A stretch of 64,000 bases of DNA, from assembly GCA_900316955.1 (NCBI GenBank), contig ONEX01000002.1:1-64000 (forward strand), in the 5' to 3' direction. Position numbers and translations under genes: made by a program. This DNA comes from an uncultured Bacteroidales bacterium. Lineage in GTDB: Bacteria > Bacteroidota > Bacteroidia > Bacteroidales > UBA932. Shown here piece after piece: positions 23,501-30,865 of the stretch. The notes under the pieces were generated by a model that was not told the DNA's origin, made no database searches, and saw only the letters and a program-made list of their open reading frames with translations. The number at the start of each line of letters is the position of its first letter. Position 1 is the first letter of the stretch.

Positions 23501-25438
23501 ATCCGGGCAGTTCGAGAAGGCACCTGCCGTTATGCTGGTAACTTCGTCGGCGAAAACCACGTTTCCATGGCCATTCTCGTAAGTATGAGCGACTATTTCG
23601 GCACCACCAAAGGCTGAAGGAACTGGCAGTTCAAGAATACTCATTGAAACCGTCTGGTAATCAATCGTCGTGGTTTTTGCCTTGATCCGTTCATCATACA
23701 ACTTCCAGTTGCGATTAAGAGCCGCATCCGTATAGTCGGCCAACGAATGATAAGGGACGTAAATCGAACACCCCCCATGTTCTCTTGGGTTAATATCAAA
23801 AGCAGTTGAACTCAACTCCGGTGGCGTTATCGCTTTTAGATAGATTTCGTTAAGCGCTGTACAGCCCAAGACGATCGTACCTTCTATTTTTTCCACGGTT
23901 GAAGGAAGCACAAGGCTCTTCAATGCCGACATCGAGCGAAATGCAGACGTACCGATTTCTTTTACTCCATCCGGAATAGTAAGGGCAGTCAGCGATGTAT
24001 TACCCAAAAATGCAGATTGCCCGATCTTTGTTATTTCATCCGGGAACGTATAATCCGTAAGCCCTGCGCATGCAGCGTAATATAATTCATTGTTAATAAC
24101 AATCGCATGTCCATCCAATGAAGTGTTGCCACCAGTGACATACCGAAGCGCAGTGCAGTTGGAAAAGATAGAGCTGCCACTCGCCGACCATTCTTGAGGG
24201 AGAGACAAAGTCTCAAGGGATGTACACCCATAAAACGTCCTCGAATTAATCGTCGAAACCGCGTCCGGAATAGATAGGGTGGTAATCGAAGCACAACCTT
24301 CGAAAGCAGAAGATCCAATCGATGTGATTCCAGGCGGAAGAAGGACCTCTGTCAGGGCTGTCTGGTCCTTGAACATATCTGCGGGAATGTCAGTAATATC
24401 GCAGCCGTCGGATTTCGACAGGATCAACCACCCGTCCGTTCCGTCCGTGATTGTGTACGACTCGAACTCAGGAATGCTCGCCCCCTCCGAAATCCGGAAC
24501 CATATTTGATTGTTCGGAACGGTAAATCTAACATTCAAATCCCTGTTATTCAAACGATTATATGCCTTTCTTTCAAATCTCGCATAACTCGTATTGACTT
24601 TATATGATCCCGGGAACCCGTCCTCATTATAGCAAGTAAACGTGAACCCGTCTTCCATTTCGGCGGGATAACAGTTGACGAAATACCATTGTCCCGGGAC
24701 AAAAGCGTTTCCGACAGCAGGGAAGGCCGTTATCGTCTCACTCTCGCTCCCGTCCGGGACTATCTCGGAGACTACCGGGGCTCCCTGTTGATCATACACA
24801 ATCTTGGCCTTTCCGGCCAGCGTCTCGTTGTGATGACCCTGGAGGACCACTTTCACGATATCTTCCCGGGAAACACAGAATCGCAGGCCTGAATTGACGA
24901 TCTTGAAATACAGGTCGAGGCCGCGGGAACGTGCCACCATCAGATAGGATGCCGGATCGAACGAAGACGCTACAGGCCTCTGCACAGCAGGGAGTGTCAC
25001 CGTAACGGATTCTCCGTCACAGACATTGGCCGAATTGTAAGGATAGGTCGCCCAGAAATGAACGGATTCAGGATCTCCGCCGATTGTCCCGGAGAAAACG
25101 TTGAGTGTACCGGAGAATTGTGTCGAGGTCCCCGTCGTATTCCCATCGGAGGTGAAGATGGATCCGCCGACACCGGAGTTCGCGCCGTAGAACACGTTGA
25201 TTTGGTCCGAAGGCGTCCACTCGAAGTGGAATGGAGGGGTCGTTTCATCACCGTCATCCTCTTCCTCCCAGGCGATGGTTGCTTTTGTAGGATAGACATC
25301 TTTCTCAAGATTTGCCGTAAACGTCAATTCCTGCCCGTCTTCGACCATACCTTCCCTTGAAGGAACATCCAGTTCCTTGACGGAGCACGCCGTTACGCAC
25401 GCTAAAAGAGCGACAGCATACAAAAATGTCTTATTCAT
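20501..25438 (-). CDS. Giant BspA-like leucine-rich-repeat surface lipoprotein
   Basis: A 1645-residue lipoprotein starting MNKTFLYAVALLACVTAC with a lipobox cysteine. Residues about 25-290 look like a fimbrillin/Mfa-like N-terminal domain (FEWTPSDQINVFYG, VHFWATYPYN, WYFVNCYPA). The rest is a long series of treponema/BspA-type LRRs of about 23 residues with the pattern sIgxxAFxxCxxLxxixiPxxv, for example FEGCASITTLSIPDAV and FYNCPSLKKISFPETL. At least four blocks are separated by linker domains. Such proteins mediate adhesion in Bacteroidota (BspA of Tannerella). The start at 25438 is preferred over an ORF start at 25477, because the upstream stretch is occupied by a separate small gene in another frame. 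GC content is visibly lower than in the neighbouring housekeeping genes, which hints at transfer. Two small ORFs lie upstream in the same direction. Confidence 0.87.
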   Translation of the reverse strand: MNKTFLYAVALLACVTACSVKELDVPSREGMVEDGQELTFTANLEKDVYPTKATIAWEEEDDGDETTPPFHFEWTPSDQINVFYGANSGVGGSIFTSDGNTTGTSTQFSGTLNVFSGTIGGDPESVHFWATYPYNSANVCDGESVTVTLPAVQRPVASSFDPASYLMVARSRGLDLYFKIVNSGLRFCVSREDIVKVVLQGHHNETLAGKAKIVYDQQGAPVVSEIVPDGSESETITAFPAVGNAFVPGQWYFVNCYPAEMEDGFTFTCYNEDGFPGSYKVNTSYARFERKAYNRLNNRDLNVRFTVPNNQIWFRISEGASIPEFESYTITDGTDGWLILSKSDGCDITDIPADMFKDQTALTEVLLPPGITSIGSSAFEGCASITTLSIPDAVSTINSRTFYGCTSLETLSLPQEWSASGSSIFSNCTALRYVTGGNTSLDGHAIVINNELYYAACAGLTDYTFPDEITKIGQSAFLGNTSLTALTIPDGVKEIGTSAFRSMSALKSLVLPSTVEKIEGTIVLGCTALNEIYLKAITPPELSSTAFDINPREHGGCSIYVPYHSLADYTDAALNRNWKLYDERIKAKTTTIDYQTVSMSILELPVPSAFGGAEIVAHTYENGHGNVVFADEVTSITAGAFSNCPDLSIITIPESVQSIERAFEQDANLKAFNGKFATADHNALINDKGEMIAFAPKDLTFYRVPEEVTAILPGVFKGTQLESVVLPSSLKKIEVELFYGCTHLKTLDIPSGVAVLRTSAFQGCSGLMEIHFHSTEPPIAGNYVFEGLGSSSRMVVPDSSLQAYKDEFGRATSRYRSMVSPESAVIYYRTSDHQELELPQNVVLKDLNNQNYTLLVSGYDPHRDYGLFVVSSSFDNIMPNFFYDKSTLVSVEIPSTVRRLGEDSFYNTGLTSIEFPSMLSADEGNWVLSRAFRKCTNLARIDGPYASEDGRCLVMNGALRMFLPGDLTTYTFPSNVTTIRDYVIPPEMNANNLTSLFIPEGVVYIGSAFYNCPSLKKISFPETLLEIGGSAFFGAPLESLSFPAGLRRIGNYAFQNCSSLTYVSIRSETPFILGDRAFNNIPSGGTNVSIYVPYGKGDTFRNSTNGWWSNYAEHIFDGGNQIEFTTVTSYANVDAFKASALGTKLVNESQGDGPVLDITYTPSTRTGTVKFKSTIDKMPGFFRGSTDVSSLTLPNEIYIFTEAPFQGMTNLSTIYSTYATSDHRSIVTLNNDLAGFAPSGLTSYTVPSGVKCILEEVFKDASLTTVSLPDGLKSIRASAFEGANITSVVLPGTLTDLKKNAFLDCFNLASIQIGSYLEVIPVGAFKNCSNLQTIEFSTYSRVKDIQSEAFMNCENLSSIVGPTSSVKTIGPNAFSNSGITSINLANVMTLGTEAFSGCEQLADIGTLSADLREIPNGAFYNCPSLTVPEAFTNIRSIGENAFRGDRLPSRMTISSLIESIGAGAFSFCTGLCDLFFSPRSSDNELKLGESVFSYSDFETVMMDGIVVRSTAPINSIYKLSLPAYSFQGCKELISISLPSVEMISHAAFKDCRKLEILRLPATVIALNYQIVTGCDNLRYLYIRYKDELLNIDSEGYGMGIDYDSVLGMENFTQDYSIFVPANLYNRYREAVVWNNMKDHMKAWIF

Positions 25439-25457
25439 ACTGCAAATTGCTTTCAGA

Positions 25458-25571
25458 TTAATAGCTGGGTCCGTCAATAGGCTGCTCTTCCTGAGACATG
25501 ATGTTCATCTCCATTCTGAGGTAGACTGCCTCACTTACGGGCGCGACATAAGTTTGCTTTTCCATAGCCAT
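25458..25571 (-). CDS. Small 37-residue peptide upstream of the BspA-like gene
   Basis: An ORF of 37 codons beginning MAMEKQTYVAPVSEAVYLRM and ending EEQPIDGPSY. The pattern of a short K/T/Y-x-x-P start followed by a hydrophobic VxLxM strand is common in small Bacteroidota peptides encoded beside fimbrillin- and BspA-type genes. It begins one base after the stop of the preceding 50-residue ORF and ends 19 bases before the BspA ATG, which supports a three-gene operon. A second ATG two codons in could be the real start. Function unknown. Confidence 0.6.
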   Translation of the reverse strand: MAMEKQTYVAPVSEAVYLRMEMNIMSQEEQPIDGPSY

Positions 25572-25572
25572 C

Positions 25573-25725
25573 CTATTTTTTCGTTTGATTTTTCTTCTTG
25601 GAATCGTCCTTGCCGGTGGAGGGGGCGGGGGTGGATTCAGAGGCCTCGAGCTCCTTTTCGATGAGGTGCTCGAGGTACTTCAACGCGAAGTTGGTCGCCT
25701 TTTCCTGCTCGTCGGTTTTCTCCAT
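25573..25725 (-). CDS. Small 50-residue hydrophilic protein, first gene of the BspA operon
   Basis: Begins MEKTDEQEKATNFALKYLEH and is predicted as a short amphipathic helix (to about residue 30) followed by a Ser/Pro then Lys-rich tail ending KKKNQTKK. No signal peptide or membrane segment. Charged, with codon use acceptable for the genome. The adjacent small ORF and BspA follow closely in the same direction, and a TAACTTTG box lies upstream. I do not recognise a family. It could be a small regulator or simply a leader ORF. Confidence 0.5.
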   Translation of the reverse strand: MEKTDEQEKATNFALKYLEHLIEKELEASESTPAPSTGKDDSKKKNQTKK

Positions 25726-25750
25726 GGGTAAGGGTACATTTAACCAAAAG

Positions 25751-25758
25751 CAAAGTTA
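25751..25758 (-). promoter_or_regulatory. -7 box for the small-ORF/BspA operon
   Basis: TAACTTTG followed by C reads leftward, 25 bases upstream of the 50-residue ORF. It follows directly after the terminator of the upstream TPR-AraC gene, as expected for a new transcription unit. Confidence 0.55.
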
Positions 25759-25764
25759 ACGACC

Positions 25765-25792
25765 AAAAACGGGGCGCTTGTTAGCACCCCGT
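25765..25792 (-). terminator. Terminator of the TPR-AraC gene
   Basis: ACGGGG (25769-25774) pairs with CCCCGT (25787-25792), and GC pairs extend the stem inward. Leftward it runs into a T5 tract (complement of 25765-25769). It lies about 32 bases past the stop at 25825. Confidence 0.75.
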
Positions 25793-25824
25793 CAAATTAT
25801 TTTAGCATTTCGTAAAAAATGAGC

Positions 25825-27489
25825 CTATCTGCCCAGATATTTGCTCGGTGTCATTCCGAAGGCATTCTTGAAAGCGCGCGTAAAGCTGGGGACGTCTCCG
25901 TAGGCACAGAGTCGCGAAACTTCACTGATATTGAGCTCCGGATGGTTGTCCAGCAGGTAGCGGGCGCGGCGCATGCGGACGGTCTGGATGAAGGACTGCG
26001 GCGTCTCGCCGGTGATGCTCTGCAGCCGCTGACGGAACTGGTAGGGGCTCATGTTCATCCGCTGGGAAATCGTCTCCACGCTGACGGATTCCTTGGAGAA
26101 AAGTTCGTTGATGATATCCACCGTCTGCTCCAGGAATTCCCGGTGCGCCTGGGGCATGTCCACGGCCTCGTCCTGCGGGACCTTGTTCGTGAGCATGGCG
26201 TTGTCGTAGTGGATGTGGAGCTGGCTGTACTTCTCGCGGAGGTCGCGGATGTTCTCGTTGAGCTCGTCGTTGATCTTCGCCTGGCGGCGGTTGCGGCGAT
26301 GCATCAGCCACCACACAAGGACGGCGAGAAGGGTGACCGCGAGGGCGATGAGGGTGATCCGGATCCGGGCCTGCCGCTCGGCATGGTTCTCCAGGCGCAG
26401 CCAGTCGTTGCCGAACTCGGCGTCGTACTTGGCGAGGGATTCGGCCGATGCTACCTTATATAATGAATCGCGGAGGTCGTTGTAGCGGTAGAATTCGTCG
26501 TTGGCCTCCTTTTTCCGGTCCGTCCGCCAGAGGCACTCGTACAGGCCCCGGCGCGCCTGGATCTCGTTGTAGGGGTCCTGGATGGCGGCGAAAATGTCGG
26601 CCGCTTCCCGGTAGTACGGGATTGCATCGTCATAGCGCTTGAGGGCCATGATGGTCATGCCCATCTTGTTGTCGGCGATGCCCTGAGAGTGGACGTCGCC
26701 CACGGCCTTGAAGTAAGGGATCACCTTCTCGAGCAGGGCTTCCGCCTCCTCCCAGCGGTTCAGGCCGATGAGGGCGGACGCCTTCTGCGTGAGCCGCACG
26801 GCAGCCTGGTACTCCCGCCCGAGCGCCTTCTCTTCCTCGAAGGCCATATCGGCGTATTTCAGCGCTTCCTCGTCCTTGCCTTCGGCGTGGAAGATTTCGG
26901 AGGCCATCCCGTGCAGGACGGCCATGCGAGGCGGATTGTCGGCCTTGGCGGCGTACTCAAGCGCCCGGAGGATATATTTCTCCCCTTCCTCCGGCTGGTC
27001 ACCGGCCATGTAGATGCCGGCGATCGTGTTCAGGGACGAACTGATGCGGTCCGCATCGCCGGACTTCTCGTCCAGCACGTAGCACTGCCGGGCGTAATCC
27101 GCGGCCTTGGCGAAATCCGACAGCCGGACATAGCCCATGGCGAGGAGGTTCAGGCAGTCCGCCTTGAGCAGCTCGGCGTCGTCCCCTTCGGGGATGACCG
27201 GCAGCGACTTTTCCGCGTATTTCACGGCATTGGGATAGTCCTGCAGGTTGTAATACCAGTCGCCGGCCCAGTACCAGACATTGGCGGAAATCTCCTCCAT
27301 CGGGGTTCCCGGCGCGAAGACGACGGGCTCGTCCGTGTACTCCTCCTGCTGGAGCAGGGCGAAGAATGCGGCGGCATGGGCCTCGGTCGGGTTCTTGTCG
27401 AAGGCGGCGATGGCGTCCTCCACCGGACCGGCCCAAGCGGTAACGGAAAGAAGAATCCAGAAAAGGAATGCGGGCAACAGTTTTTTCAT
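25825..27489 (-). CDS. Membrane-anchored TPR sensor with AraC-type DNA-binding domain
   Basis: A 554-residue regulator with the Bacteroidota-typical TPR-TM-AraC layout. A signal peptide (MKKLLPAFLFWILLSVTAWA) is followed by about 330 periplasmic residues of tetratricopeptide repeats (for example WYWAGDWYYNLQDYPNAVKY, DNKMGMTIMALKRYDDAIPY). Next come one transmembrane helix (IRITLIALAVTLLAVLVWWL), a coiled coil (INDELNENIRDLREKYSQL) and a C-terminal double-HTH AraC domain (SVETISQRMNMSPYQFRQRL to GMTPSKYLGR). It probably binds DNA at the membrane in response to a periplasmic signal. Its promoter is back to back with that of exbB, so this operon and its own gene are candidate targets; this is inference. 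Confidence 0.85.
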   Translation of the reverse strand: MKKLLPAFLFWILLSVTAWAGPVEDAIAAFDKNPTEAHAAAFFALLQQEEYTDEPVVFAPGTPMEEISANVWYWAGDWYYNLQDYPNAVKYAEKSLPVIPEGDDAELLKADCLNLLAMGYVRLSDFAKAADYARQCYVLDEKSGDADRISSSLNTIAGIYMAGDQPEEGEKYILRALEYAAKADNPPRMAVLHGMASEIFHAEGKDEEALKYADMAFEEEKALGREYQAAVRLTQKASALIGLNRWEEAEALLEKVIPYFKAVGDVHSQGIADNKMGMTIMALKRYDDAIPYYREAADIFAAIQDPYNEIQARRGLYECLWRTDRKKEANDEFYRYNDLRDSLYKVASAESLAKYDAEFGNDWLRLENHAERQARIRITLIALAVTLLAVLVWWLMHRRNRRQAKINDELNENIRDLREKYSQLHIHYDNAMLTNKVPQDEAVDMPQAHREFLEQTVDIINELFSKESVSVETISQRMNMSPYQFRQRLQSITGETPQSFIQTVRMRRARYLLDNHPELNISEVSRLCAYGDVPSFTRAFKNAFGMTPSKYLGR

Positions 27490-27510
27490 CGCGGCATGGT
27501 TTTCTCAACG

Positions 27511-27540
27511 CAAAGATACGAAAAATTATTTGTACCTTTG
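27511..27540. promoter_or_regulatory. Divergent promoters of the TPR-AraC gene and the exbB operon
   Basis: TATCTTTG reads leftward (27511-27518, followed by C) toward the regulator. TACCTTTG reads rightward (27533-27540, followed by T) toward exbB. The two -7 boxes are 14 bases apart in AT-rich DNA, so binding of one regulator could affect both. Confidence 0.6.
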
Positions 27541-27576
27541 TAGATTGAAAGAATTGAAACAAAACAGTTAAACGAT

Positions 27577-28299
27577 ATGCTTTTCCTTTTGCAAACTGAC
27601 ACGCTGGTCCAGGCCGCCGGAGAGGCCCTGGAGCAGGTCGCCGCGACCCCGGCCGCGCAGCCTACCCAGATGAGCGAGAGCCTCTTCTCGATGTTCACGA
27701 TGGGCGGTCCCCTGATGTGGGTCCTCCTCGCCCTCTCGATCGTCGCCATCTACATCATCGGATGGAAGTGGTGGACCCTGAACAAGGCCTCCAAGATCGA
27801 CGGCAACTTCATGAACGACATCCGCGACTACATGAACGCGGGCAAGACCAAGTCGGCCGTCACCCTCTGCCGCAAGTATGACAATCCGGTCGCCCGGATG
27901 ATCGAGACCGGCATCCACCGCCTGGGCCGACCGATGGCCGACATCCAGTCCGCCATCGAGAACACCGGCAACGTGGAGGTCTCCCGCCTGGAGAAGGGTC
28001 TCCCGATCCTCGCCTCCATCGCCGGCGGCGCCCCGATGATCGGTTTCCTCGGCACCGTGCTCGGTATGGTCAAGGCCTTCTTCAACATGTCCAAGGCCGG
28101 CAACAACATCGACATCACCCTCCTCAGCGACGGCATCTACACCGCGATGCTCACCACCGTGGGCGGTCTCGTCGTGGGCATCATCGCCTACTTCGGCTAC
28201 AACTGGCTCACCTCCAAGGTCTCCAACCTGGTGTACAAGATGGAGAGCTCCACGATGCAGTTCATCGACATCGTCCTTCACGAACCCGGAGAAGAATAG
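27577..28299 (+). CDS. exbB: ExbB/TolQ/MotA-family proton channel protein
   Basis: A 240-residue inner-membrane protein. The first hydrophobic helix (PLMWVLLALSIVAIYIIGW) follows an N-terminal periplasmic stretch. A long cytoplasmic loop and two further helices follow, with the family signature EKGLPILASIAGGAPMIGFL and LGTVLGMVKAF, then LLSDGIYTAMLTTVGGLVVG. With ExbD and TonB it converts proton-motive force into energy for outer-membrane TonB-dependent receptors. It is first in a three-gene operon (gap of 3 bases to exbD). Confidence 0.92.
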   Translation: MLFLLQTDTLVQAAGEALEQVAATPAAQPTQMSESLFSMFTMGGPLMWVLLALSIVAIYIIGWKWWTLNKASKIDGNFMNDIRDYMNAGKTKSAVTLCRKYDNPVARMIETGIHRLGRPMADIQSAIENTGNVEVSRLEKGLPILASIAGGAPMIGFLGTVLGMVKAFFNMSKAGNNIDITLLSDGIYTAMLTTVGGLVVGIIAYFGYNWLTSKVSNLVYKMESSTMQFIDIVLHEPGEE

Positions 28300-28302
28300 T
28301 CT

Positions 28303-28713
28303 ATGGCACTCAAGAGAAACACGAAGGTGGACGCGTCGTTCTCGGTATCCTCGATGACGGATATCGTGTTCCTGCTGCTGATCTTCTTCCTCGTGACCTC
28401 GACCCTCATCAACCCGAACGCCCTCAAGCTCCTCCTCCCGAAGAGCACGGGCCAGATCGGGGCGAAGGCCACGGTGAGCGTCAGCATCAAGGACTGGGGC
28501 GACGACACCTACACCTACCACATCAACGGAGACCAGAATCCGGCCTCCTACGAGGAAGTGGAGGACGAGCTCATCGAGCTCCTGTCGGGCGAAGAAGACC
28601 CGACCTTCTCCATCTTCTCCGACCAGAGCGTCCCTGTGGGCGAAATCGTCGGTATCATGAACATCGCCAAGCGGAACCACTACAAGGTAATCCTGGCGAC
28701 CCAACCCGAATAA
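28303..28713 (+). CDS. exbD: ExbD/TolR-family biopolymer transport protein
   Basis: A 136-residue protein with a single N-terminal transmembrane helix. The essential aspartate is in the SSMTDIVFLLLIFFLVTS segment (D22 region), and a periplasmic domain ends IAKRNHYKVILAT. It forms the stator with ExbB. It is separated by 3 bases from both exbB and the TonB gene, indicating one operon. Confidence 0.92.
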   Translation: MALKRNTKVDASFSVSSMTDIVFLLLIFFLVTSTLINPNALKLLLPKSTGQIGAKATVSVSIKDWGDDTYTYHINGDQNPASYEEVEDELIELLSGEEDPTFSIFSDQSVPVGEIVGIMNIAKRNHYKVILATQPE

Positions 28714-28716
28714 GCG

Positions 28717-29508
28717 ATGCAGCCTTATCTCCGCTCCAGACAGACTGAGGACAAGCGGGCCCGCCTGACAGGCCTCGCGGCCACCGTGCTCATCCACGTC
28801 GTGGCCCTCGTCTTCTGCCTGACCGCGGGGCTCAGGTACCTGGATCCCCCGCCGCCGGAGACCAGCTTCCTCATCGACTTCGAAGAGGAGGTCCTGGAGG
28901 ACGAGAAGCCGGTCGACACCAAGGTCGGACGGCAGCCGCAGGCGGAGGAGACGGATCCCACCCAGCCCGTCGAACTGGTGCAGAAGGCGGAATCGCCCCA
29001 CGTGAACGACCGGCCCAACCGGACGCCGGCGACGAAGGAGAACGGCCACGGCGACGTGGAAGTCCCCGCGCCCCCGAAGAAGGAAGAGCCCAAACTGGAC
29101 CCCCGCGCCTCGTTCCCGGGCATGAGCCAGCAGGACGACAAGGCCACGGCGCCGCACAGCGCGTCCGAGGCCGCCGAAGGCTTCAAGGCCGGCCAGCCGG
29201 ACGGCAACACGAAGGAAGGCCGTACCCAGGGAGCCGCGAACGCGCACCTGAGCGGACGCAACGTCGTGGGCACCCTGCCCCGCCCCACCTACAACGCCCA
29301 GCTCGAAGGCACCGTCGTCGTGCGGGTCAAGGTGGACCAGTACGGCAACGTGACGGAAGCCGTCCCGGGCGTGGAAGGGACCACGGTCACCGACTCCGGC
29401 CTCTGGAACGCCGCCCGCAACGCCGCGATGAAGGCCCACTTCAACACCAAAGCCGATGCGCCCGTCGTCCAGACCGGCACGATCACCTACATCTTCAAAC
29501 TGCAGTAA
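28717..29508 (+). CDS. tonB: TonB-family energy transducer
   Basis: A 263-residue protein: a transmembrane anchor near residues 20-42 (LAATVLIHVVALVFCLTAGL), a long acidic, proline/lysine-rich periplasm-spanning linker, and a C-terminal TonB-like domain (YNAQLEGTVVVRVKVDQYGN through TYIFKLQ). The linker has no (EP)n-(KP)n runs but is clearly disordered. It is last in the exbB-exbD-tonB operon and is followed by a terminator. It could equally be called a TolA-like protein; the domain and operon favour TonB. Confidence 0.85.
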   Translation: MQPYLRSRQTEDKRARLTGLAATVLIHVVALVFCLTAGLRYLDPPPPETSFLIDFEEEVLEDEKPVDTKVGRQPQAEETDPTQPVELVQKAESPHVNDRPNRTPATKENGHGDVEVPAPPKKEEPKLDPRASFPGMSQQDDKATAPHSASEAAEGFKAGQPDGNTKEGRTQGAANAHLSGRNVVGTLPRPTYNAQLEGTVVVRVKVDQYGNVTEAVPGVEGTTVTDSGLWNAARNAAMKAHFNTKADAPVVQTGTITYIFKLQ

Positions 29509-29530
29509 AGAAAAGCAACCTTATCCCAAC

Positions 29531-29553
29531 AATGACGTGAGTCATTGATTTTT
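29531..29553 (+). terminator. Terminator of the exbB-exbD-tonB operon
   Basis: A 6-bp stem, AATGAC (29531-29536) with GTCATT (29541-29546), has a 4-base loop and is followed by GATTTTT. A second small GC hairpin, CCCC-gtgaa-GGGG, lies at 29567-29579 just before the next gene. Confidence 0.6.
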
Positions 29554-29587
29554 ATCACTTTAGAACCCCCGTGAAGGGGCAAGAACA

Positions 29588-30865
29588 ATGGAAAACAACA
29601 AGAAGGGTACACGTACCCATTTCACCAGGAGGCCTGCCGAAGGCCGCGCAGAGAAAGTGGAATACGGCCGCCGCGAAGGCGGATACCGCCCACATCGGGA
29701 AGATTACAGCACCAGCCGTTCCTTTGATTCGGACCAGCAGCCGCAGCGCGCCTATGGCGCCCGTCCGGCCCGTCCGCAGGGCGAACGCCGGAGCTATGGA
29801 GAACACAAGGCGTACGGCGAAGGCCGCCCGCAGGGCGAGCACCGCGCCTACGGCGACCGCCCGCAGGGCGAGCGTCCGTACGGCGAGCGCAAGCCGTACG
29901 GCAGCAAGCCGCATGGCGACCGCCCGTACGGTGAAAAGCCCTACGGAGACAAGCCGTATGGCGACAAGCCCCGCAAGTCCGGTTACGGCAAGCCGTCCTT
30001 CGGCGCGAAGCCGGGCGCGCCCCGCGGCCGCAAGCCCGTGGGCAAGCGTTCCGAGGCCGACGCCGGCATGAGCGCGATGCTCAGCCGCAAGCCGCAGGTG
30101 AGCGGCAGCGCCTGGTCCGACGACGATACCGCGAAGACCCCGATCAAGGAGGTCGTCCGCCTGAACAAGTACATCGCCAATTCCGGCGTCTGCTCCCGCA
30201 GGGAAGCCGACACGCTCATCCAGAGCGGCGTCGTCACCGTGAACGGCGAGGTCGTCACCGAACTCGGCACCAAGGTCAACGTCCTCACCGACGACATCCG
30301 CTTCAACGGCGAGCGTCTCAAGGGCGAGGAGAAGGTGTACATCGTGATGAACAAGCCCAAGGGCTACGTCACCACCGCCAGCGACCCGCACGCGGAGAAG
30401 ACCGTCATGGACATCCTCAAGGGCTGCCCGACGCGCGTGTTCCCGGTCGGCCGCCTGGACAAGAACACCACCGGCGTGCTGATGTTCACCAACGACGGCG
30501 AGATGGCCGAGCGCCTCACCCACCCGTCCTACAACAAGAAGAAGATCTACCAGGTCGTCCTGGACCACCCCCTCACCGAGGAGGACAAGGAGAAGGTGCT
30601 CGCCGGCATCGAGCTGACGGACGGCGTCGTCGCCGCCGATGAGCTCGAGTACATCGACGCCCGCGACCACCGCCAGCTGGGCATCGAGATCCACTCCGGC
30701 AAGAACCGGATCGTCCGCCGCATCTTCGAGTCCATGGGCTACGAAGTGAAGGCCCTGGACCGCGTCTATTTCGCTGGCCTCACCAAGAAGGGCCTCAAGA
30801 AGGGCGACTGGCGCTACCTGACCGAGGGCGAGGTGAACATCCTGAAGATGGGGGCGTACGTATAA
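29588..30865 (+). CDS. RluB/RsuA-family pseudouridine synthase with low-complexity N-terminus
   Basis: A 425-residue enzyme. Residues 1 to about 180 are a disordered, basic, repetitive tail built on PYGEKPYGDK and QGEHRAYGD-like units, probably RNA-binding. An S4 domain follows (VRLNKYIANSGVCSRREADT, about 188 onward), then the pseudouridine synthase core with GYVTTASD and the catalytic aspartate in VGRLDKNTTGVL (about residue 291). The family isomerises uridines in 23S or 16S rRNA; RluB- versus RsuA-like specificity is not resolved. A long repetitive N-tail is known from other Bacteroidota members. The stop overlaps the era start by one base (TAATG), so the genes are translationally coupled. 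Confidence 0.88.
   Translation: MENNKKGTRTHFTRRPAEGRAEKVEYGRREGGYRPHREDYSTSRSFDSDQQPQRAYGARPARPQGERRSYGEHKAYGEGRPQGEHRAYGDRPQGERPYGERKPYGSKPHGDRPYGEKPYGDKPYGDKPRKSGYGKPSFGAKPGAPRGRKPVGKRSEADAGMSAMLSRKPQVSGSAWSDDDTAKTPIKEVVRLNKYIANSGVCSRREADTLIQSGVVTVNGEVVTELGTKVNVLTDDIRFNGERLKGEEKVYIVMNKPKGYVTTASDPHAEKTVMDILKGCPTRVFPVGRLDKNTTGVLMFTNDGEMAERLTHPSYNKKKIYQVVLDHPLTEEDKEKVLAGIELTDGVVAADELEYIDARDHRQLGIEIHSGKNRIVRRIFESMGYEVKALDRVYFAGLTKKGLKKGDWRYLTEGEVNILKMGAYV

Noticed and set aside
27568-29439. 623-codon open frame antisense to the exbB operon
   Set aside because: It is low-complexity G/V/R/H-rich shadow sequence, and three real genes cover the same DNA on the plus strand.
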